Source: an uncultured Collinsella sp.
Lineage (GTDB): Bacteria; Actinomycetota; Coriobacteriia; Coriobacteriales; Coriobacteriaceae
Direction: 5' to 3'
Assembly: GCA_902496115.1 (NCBI GenBank)
Contig: CABUZK010000011.1
Coordinates: forward strand, 1 to 45,604
DNA length: 45,604 bases
The stretch's first letter is position 1. Each line of letters starts with the position of its first letter. This document shows, piece by piece, positions 41,660-45,604 of this stretch. The notes beneath the pieces were generated by a model, which saw only the letters and a list, made by a program, of their open reading frames with translations, did not search any database and had not been told where the DNA came from. Both the position numbers and the translations under genes were made by a program.

Positions 41660-42388
41660 TTACTCGGCCTTGGGCTCGGCGGCCATCTCGGCCTCGGAGA
41701 CCTGCTCCTTGCCGGAGCCAGCGAGGCAGGCGTCGGCCATGAGCTCGCACATAAGGGTGACAGCGGAGATGGCGTCATCGTTGCAGGGGATGCCGTACTC
41801 GACCTCGTCGGGATCGGAGTTGGTGTCGATCAGAGCGACGACGGGGATGTTCAGGCGCTGGGCCTCCTTGATGGCGTTCTCCTCGCGCTTGGTGTCGATG
41901 ACGAAGAGAGCCTGGGGCAGACCCTTCATGTCGCGGGCGCCACCGAGGTTGGTCTGGAGCTTAGCGAGCTCCTTACCGAGCACAGCCTGCTCCTTCTTGG
42001 GCAGCACTGCCATGCGGCCGTCCTCGACCATGGCCTCGAGCTCCTCCATGCGGTTGATGCGGGAGCGGATGGTGACGAAGTTGGTCAGCATACCGCCGAG
42101 CCAACGCTGGTTGATGTAAGGCATGTTGGCGCGCTCAGCGGCGTTCTTGACGGCCTCCTGAGCCTGCTTCTTGGTACCGACGAACAGCACGTTGCCGCCC
42201 TTGGCGACGTTCTTGACGAAGGTGTAGGCCTGGTCGGCGTCAAGGATGGTCTGCTTGAGGTCGAGGATGTAGATGCCGTTGCGCTCACCGAAGATGAACG
42301 GCTTCATCTTGGGGTTCCAGCGACGGGTCTGGTGACCGAAGTGGCAGCCGGCCTCGAGCAGGGTGCGGATATTAATCTTGGTAGCCAT
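41660..42388 (-). CDS. rpsB: Ribosomal protein S2
   Basis: S2 (242 residues) binds the 16S head-body junction. It begins MATKINIRTLLEAGCHFGHQTRRWNPKM, and contains PYINQRWLGGMLTNF and the C-terminal ALIDTNSDPDEVEYGIPCNDDAI motif. A short acidic tail ends EMAAEPKAE. ATG 42388 follows CAGGAGG. A long structured leader of about 135 bases precedes it. Confidence 0.98.
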   Translation of the reverse strand: MATKINIRTLLEAGCHFGHQTRRWNPKMKPFIFGERNGIYILDLKQTILDADQAYTFVKNVAKGGNVLFVGTKKQAQEAVKNAAERANMPYINQRWLGGMLTNFVTIRSRINRMEELEAMVEDGRMAVLPKKEQAVLGKELAKLQTNLGGARDMKGLPQALFVIDTKREENAIKEAQRLNIPVVALIDTNSDPDEVEYGIPCNDDAISAVTLMCELMADACLAGSGKEQVSEAEMAAEPKAE

Positions 42389-42523
42389 GTTAAACCTCCT
42401 GTGGTTTGCCTCCGCGCGGGGTCATCCTCCAAAACCAACCCGAACATGTGCTACCAAAGCCCGGGCACCACGGTATGAAGTAGCCGCGCGTGCGTGATAA
42501 AAACCTGTTGCCGTGAAGCAACC
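42389..42523 (-). promoter_or_regulatory. rpsB: Long 5' leader of rpsB-tsf
   Basis: About 135 bases lie between the probable transcript start and the ATG. It includes the hairpin GTTGC-TTCACG-GCAAC near its 5' end and several GC-rich pairings. S2 leaders in other bacteria carry autoregulatory RNA structures. Function here is inferred. Confidence 0.35.
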
Positions 42524-42529
42524 CGATGA

Positions 42530-42558
42530 ATGATAGCAGGATTGCCTCTTCCTGCCAA
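42530..42558 (-). promoter_or_regulatory. rpsB: Promoter of rpsB-tsf
   Basis: On the minus strand TTGGCA (-35, 42553-42558) and TATCAT (-10, 42530-42535, preceded by TGC) are separated by exactly 17 bases. This is the best full promoter in the window. Confidence 0.75.
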
Positions 42559-42606
42559 CCCGCAATCAAAACCACACACCTCGGTGCGGCGCGGGAGGCT
42601 CTTCTG

Positions 42607-43527
42607 CTACTCGCCGCGGGGGTGTGCCTGTCTCACGGCGCGCTTGAGTCGGTCGGGCGTGAGGTGCGTATAGATCTGCGTCGTGGACAAGCTCGCATGC
42701 CCCAGCAGCTCCTGAACCGAGCGCAGATCAGCGCCGCCCTCGAGCAGGTCGGTCGCAAAGGTGTGACGCATCGCATGCGGGGCGATGTCGGCAGGAATGC
42801 CGGCAAGTGCCGCAAGCATATGGAACCGCCTCCTGAGCATGGCGGCACTCATGCGGTTTCCGCGCGCCGAGATAAACAGCGGATGCACGCCGTTAGCACC
42901 CTCGCTACGCTTTGCCTGTGCAAGGAGCTGTGGCCTCCCTTCCTGAATATAGCGGCGAGTCGCCTCGAGAGCGCGCCGATAGAGGGGCACGATACGCTCC
43001 TTGCTCCCCTTGCCCCAAAGTCGCAGCGTTCGCTCGGACCAACCAATAGACTCCACGTTGAGCGACGCGAGCTCCGAGATTCGCGCGCCGGAGGCATAGA
43101 GCAGCTCGAGCATCGCCGCATCACGCAGCCCCGCAGGCGTCGAGGTGTCGGGGGTCTTGAGCAACGACTCGACTTGCCGAGTCGTCAGCACACCGGGAAG
43201 ATCGCGCGGCAGCTTGGGCGAGGATATCGCCGAGACCGCATCGCCCTCAACGATTCCCTCGGCAGCCATCCACCGATAGAGCGAGCGAATAGCAGACAGG
43301 TGTGCCGCAAGGGTCCGAGCCGCCACCTGGCCACGCGACAGCTCGGCCAAATAGGAGCGAACGGTCCGCGCGTCGGCGGCGCGAGCGTCGATGCCCTCGC
43401 GGTCGCACCACGCGGCGAAGCGCTCGAGCCGCGAGGCGTAGGCGGTTACCGTATTGGGGGCAAGCCCTTCGACACGTGCAATGTAGGCAATGAACGAGTC
43501 GACGGCATCGTACAGGTCAAAAGCTAT
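42607..43527 (-). CDS. xer: Tyrosine recombinase XerC/XerD family
   Basis: A tyrosine recombinase that resolves chromosome dimers at dif, of about 306 residues. An N-terminal core-binding domain (SFIAYIARVEGLAPNTVTAY) is followed by the catalytic domain with R149 (SGARISEL), K176 (GKGSKERIVP), H251 and R254 (HAMRHTFAT), H277 (LLGHAS) and Y286 (QIYTHL). The full N-domain lies upstream of the first ATG, GTG or TTG: the nearest is TTG 43350, which would remove about 59 residues. An ATA at 43527 right after GGAGG, overlapping the trmFO stop, or CTG 43515 are the candidates. Position after trmFO fits XerC; the assignment C or D is not decidable from sequence. Confidence 0.9.
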   Translation of the reverse strand: MAFDLYDAVDSFIAYIARVEGLAPNTVTAYASRLERFAAWCDREGIDARAADARTVRSYLAELSRGQVAARTLAAHLSAIRSLYRWMAAEGIVEGDAVSAISSPKLPRDLPGVLTTRQVESLLKTPDTSTPAGLRDAAMLELLYASGARISELASLNVESIGWSERTLRLWGKGSKERIVPLYRRALEATRRYIQEGRPQLLAQAKRSEGANGVHPLFISARGNRMSAAMLRRRFHMLAALAGIPADIAPHAMRHTFATDLLEGGADLRSVQELLGHASLSTTQIYTHLTPDRLKRAVRQAHPRGE

Positions 43528-44861
43528 GACCTCTCGCCTCCAAACAGATCGGAGCGCGTTTCCAGATAGGCGTCCAAGGCCTTGAGGGCGCGATCCGCGT
43601 AGGCCTGGTAACGATCGCGCTTGCTGCGACGCTTACCGTCCTCGAGCGGCGGAACGAGCCCAAAGTTAACGTGCATGGGCTGGTAGCCCACCGTAGCCGG
43701 ATCGGTCGCATACCCCACGAGCGCGCCCAGGGCGCCCACGCGCGGCAGCTCGACGCCCGCGGCACCGATAGCCTCGGCATAGGTGTTGAGCGCGGCGAGC
43801 AGACCCGTCGCCACGGCCTCCATGTACCCCTCGGTACCGGTAATCTGGCCGGCAAGGCGCACGCTCGTGCCGGGCACGGCAAAGGTGCCGTCGAGCACGT
43901 GCGGCGCATCGACAAAGGTGTTGCGGTGCATGACGCCGTAGCGGAAGAACTCGGCGCTCTCCAGGCCGGGAACCATATGGAAGACGCGCTTCTGTTCGCC
44001 GAAGGTCAGGTTAGTCTGGAAGCCAACCAGGTTATAGGCGGTCTTCTCCTTGTTCTCGGCGCGCAGCTGAATTGCCGCCCAGGGACGGCGACCGGTGCGC
44101 GGGTCGGTGAGCCCGACGGGCTTCATGGCGCCAAAGCGGATGGCATCCTTGCCCGTGCGCGCAACCTCCTCGGCAGGCTGGCAGGCCTGGAACAGGTCCC
44201 CGCCCTCAAAATCCTTGAGCACCACGCGATCGGCCGTTGTGAGCGCCTCGATAAAGGCCTCGTATTCTTCCTTGTTGAGCGGGGCATTCAGATAGTCGCC
44301 ACTCCCTTGCTCCTCGTAGCGCGACTGCGAGAACAGCACGTCCATATCGAGCGTCGAGGCATCGACAATCGGGGCCGCCGCGTCAAAGAACGCCAGGGCG
44401 TCGCCACCGACAAGCTTCATGACCTCCTCGCTCAACGCCGGCGAGCACAAGGGGCCCGCGGCGATAACCACATGACCCCCGGGGATCTGGGTGACCTCAC
44501 CGTGGACGACCTCGATATTGGGGCGGACGGCAACCTCGGCCTCGACGAGCTCGGAAAACTTGACGCGGTCGACCGCCAGGGCGCCGCCAGCGGGAACGGA
44601 CGCACGATGAGCGCAGTCGAGCAGCACCGAACCCATGCGCTCGAGCTCGGCCTTCAGCAGACCGGCGGCGGAATCGGGACGGGTCGACTTAAACGAATTG
44701 GAGCAGACGAGCTCCGCCAAGTGATCGGTATGGTGGGCAGGAGAGCTTACCTGCGGGCGCATCTCGCACAGCTTTACGGCGAACCCGCGATCTGCCAGCT
44801 GAATCGCGCATTCCGATCCCGCTAGACCGCCACCGATAACCGTCACCTGATCAAACAGCAT
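43524..44861 (-). CDS. trmFO: Folate-dependent tRNA m5U54 methyltransferase TrmFO
   Basis: TrmFO (445 residues) uses methylene-tetrahydrofolate and FADH2 to make ribothymidine in the T loop. The FAD motif VTVIGGGLAGSECA is at the N-terminus, followed by CEMRP and the LVCSNSFKS segment with the conserved cysteine, and later GYMEAVATGLLAALN. The ATG at 44861 is preferred to an upstream TTG (44867), since AAAGGTG lies too close to the latter. It follows dprA by 14 bases and overlaps xer. Bacillus has the similar order dprA-topA-trmFO-xerC, but topA is not between these two. Confidence 0.95.
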   Translation of the reverse strand: MLFDQVTVIGGGLAGSECAIQLADRGFAVKLCEMRPQVSSPAHHTDHLAELVCSNSFKSTRPDSAAGLLKAELERMGSVLLDCAHRASVPAGGALAVDRVKFSELVEAEVAVRPNIEVVHGEVTQIPGGHVVIAAGPLCSPALSEEVMKLVGGDALAFFDAAAPIVDASTLDMDVLFSQSRYEEQGSGDYLNAPLNKEEYEAFIEALTTADRVVLKDFEGGDLFQACQPAEEVARTGKDAIRFGAMKPVGLTDPRTGRRPWAAIQLRAENKEKTAYNLVGFQTNLTFGEQKRVFHMVPGLESAEFFRYGVMHRNTFVDAPHVLDGTFAVPGTSVRLAGQITGTEGYMEAVATGLLAALNTYAEAIGAAGVELPRVGALGALVGYATDPATVGYQPMHVNFGLVPPLEDGKRRSKRDRYQAYADRALKALDAYLETRSDLFGGERS

Positions 44862-44875
44862 CTGCAAACACCTTT

Positions 44876-45604
44876 CTAATTGACACGTTTTCCATTGTGA
44901 CCGAAGGGCGTCTGGGCGTGAAGGGCAAACTTGGAGGGCGCATACCTTCCATCCATCATGCGCTCGATGAGGCCCTCGAGCTCGAGCGAGCCCAGGAGCT
45001 TGAGCACACCGACGGCATCAAGGGAGACGAGTGTGGCGATGTCTTCAACCTTGAGCGGCGAGGCGATGAGGGCATGCATCACGACCTGCTGTGTGGGGTC
45101 CAGATCCGCGATACCGGGCGCATCGGGACGTGAATAGCGCAGGGTACCGTAGATTCGAGAGATGGCCATCTCGATGGACTCCTCGTCAATAATGCAGCAG
45201 GCCCCGTTGGCAATGAGATAGTTGGTCCCGCGCGACTCGGGCGACAAAATGGAGCCCGGTACCGCAAGCAGTTCGCGCCCCAGGTCCATGGCGGCCTCCG
45301 CCGTCGAGAACGTGCCCGAAGGCATGCCGGCCTCCGACACGAAGAGCGCCTGCGACAAGGCGGCGATTACGCGATTGCGCCGCGGAAATGCGAACTTACG
45401 CGGTCCCATTCCCCACGGCGAAATTGAAACAACCGCGCCGCCCGTATCGAGTGTGCGCGTGATGAGCCCGGCGCTCGAGCGCGGGTAGACCACGTCGGCG
45501 CCCGTACCCAACACCACGACGTGCCTGCCACCGGCGTTGACCGCGGCCCAACCCGAGGCCTGGTCGCAGCCGACCGCGCCGCCCGAGACCACCGTCACCC
45601 CCGC
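44876..45604 (-). CDS. dprA: DNA-processing protein DprA/Smf, 3' part (runs off right edge)
   Basis: DprA loads RecA onto incoming single-stranded DNA in transformation. The visible part is the C-terminal ~242 residues and the frame is open to the window edge. It starts inside the Rossmann-like core (VVSGGAVGCDQASG), continues with VVVLGTGADVVYP, RKFAFPRRNRVIAALS and LAVPGSILSPESRGTNYLI, and ends with the winged-helix domain (DPTQQVVMHALIASPLKVEDIATLV). The conserved motif reads GCD where most have GID. The 5' part is not in the window. Together with comEA and comEC it suggests a DNA-uptake pathway. Confidence 0.93.
   Translation of the reverse strand, partial: AGVTVVSGGAVGCDQASGWAAVNAGGRHVVVLGTGADVVYPRSSAGLITRTLDTGGAVVSISPWGMGPRKFAFPRRNRVIAALSQALFVSEAGMPSGTFSTAEAAMDLGRELLAVPGSILSPESRGTNYLIANGACCIIDEESIEMAISRIYGTLRYSRPDAPGIADLDPTQQVVMHALIASPLKVEDIATLVSLDAVGVLKLLGSLELEGLIERMMDGRYAPSKFALHAQTPFGHNGKRVN

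Noticed and set aside
1..45604. CRISPR arrays, tRNA or rRNA genes, prophage or defence genes
   Set aside because: I saw no direct-repeat arrays, no tRNA-like T-loop with acceptor pairing, and no phage or nuclease-effector genes. The window is core genome plus one IS.

Overview
The window is a stretch of bacterial core genome. The best guess is a gut anaerobe of the class Coriobacteriia (Actinobacteria), close to Collinsella. The reasons are high-GC codon use, an actinobacterial integration host factor (mIHF) next to gmk and rpoZ, the anaerobic-type NAD-linked dihydroorotate dehydrogenase pair PyrD(1B)/PyrK, a fused AdhE, the non-mevalonate isoprenoid genes dxr and ispG, folate-dependent TrmFO, and many GTG and TTG starts with strong Shine-Dalgarno sequences. 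The genus is an inference from content, not from a database match.

Layout. Nearly everything reads on the minus strand. Going left to right (3' to 5' for minus genes): partial pnp and rpsO; recO-era-dgkA-ybeY-phoH-mtaB-dnaJ; a second, membrane-anchored DnaJ-like gene; hemW-dus-lepA; rpsT; holA-comEC-comEA; thiI-rpoZ-gmk-mihF; the pyrimidine operon pyrR-pyrB-pyrC-pyrK-pyrD-pyrF with a structured leader. Three plus-strand genes then break the pattern: rpmB, adhE and a small phosphotransferase-like kinase. An intact IS3-family (IS150-like) element sits inside what looks like the kinase gene's terminator hairpin. After it the minus strand resumes: proS-ispG-rseP-dxr-cdsA-uppS-frr-pyrH, tsf, rpsB, then xer-trmFO-dprA, with dprA running off the right edge.

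How the genes work together. The cluster from pyrH to proS couples UMP kinase and ribosome recycling with undecaprenyl lipid synthesis (uppS), phospholipid precursor synthesis (cdsA), isoprenoid precursors (dxr, ispG) and a membrane site-2 protease. The recO to dnaJ group is RNA and ribosome maturation plus chaperones. comEA, comEC and dprA are three core DNA-uptake/processing genes, which suggests possible natural transformation. Five promoters share an extended -10 of the form TGC-TATNNT.

No defence system, prophage, CRISPR array, tRNA or rRNA was seen. The least ordinary items are the DnaJ-like protein whose C-terminal domain is replaced by three membrane segments, a site-2 protease with a winged-helix-like insert, the IS in the apex of a terminator, a perfect 27-bp palindrome before adhE, a recombinase gene with no ATG/GTG/TTG start for its full-length domain, and several structured 5' leaders.
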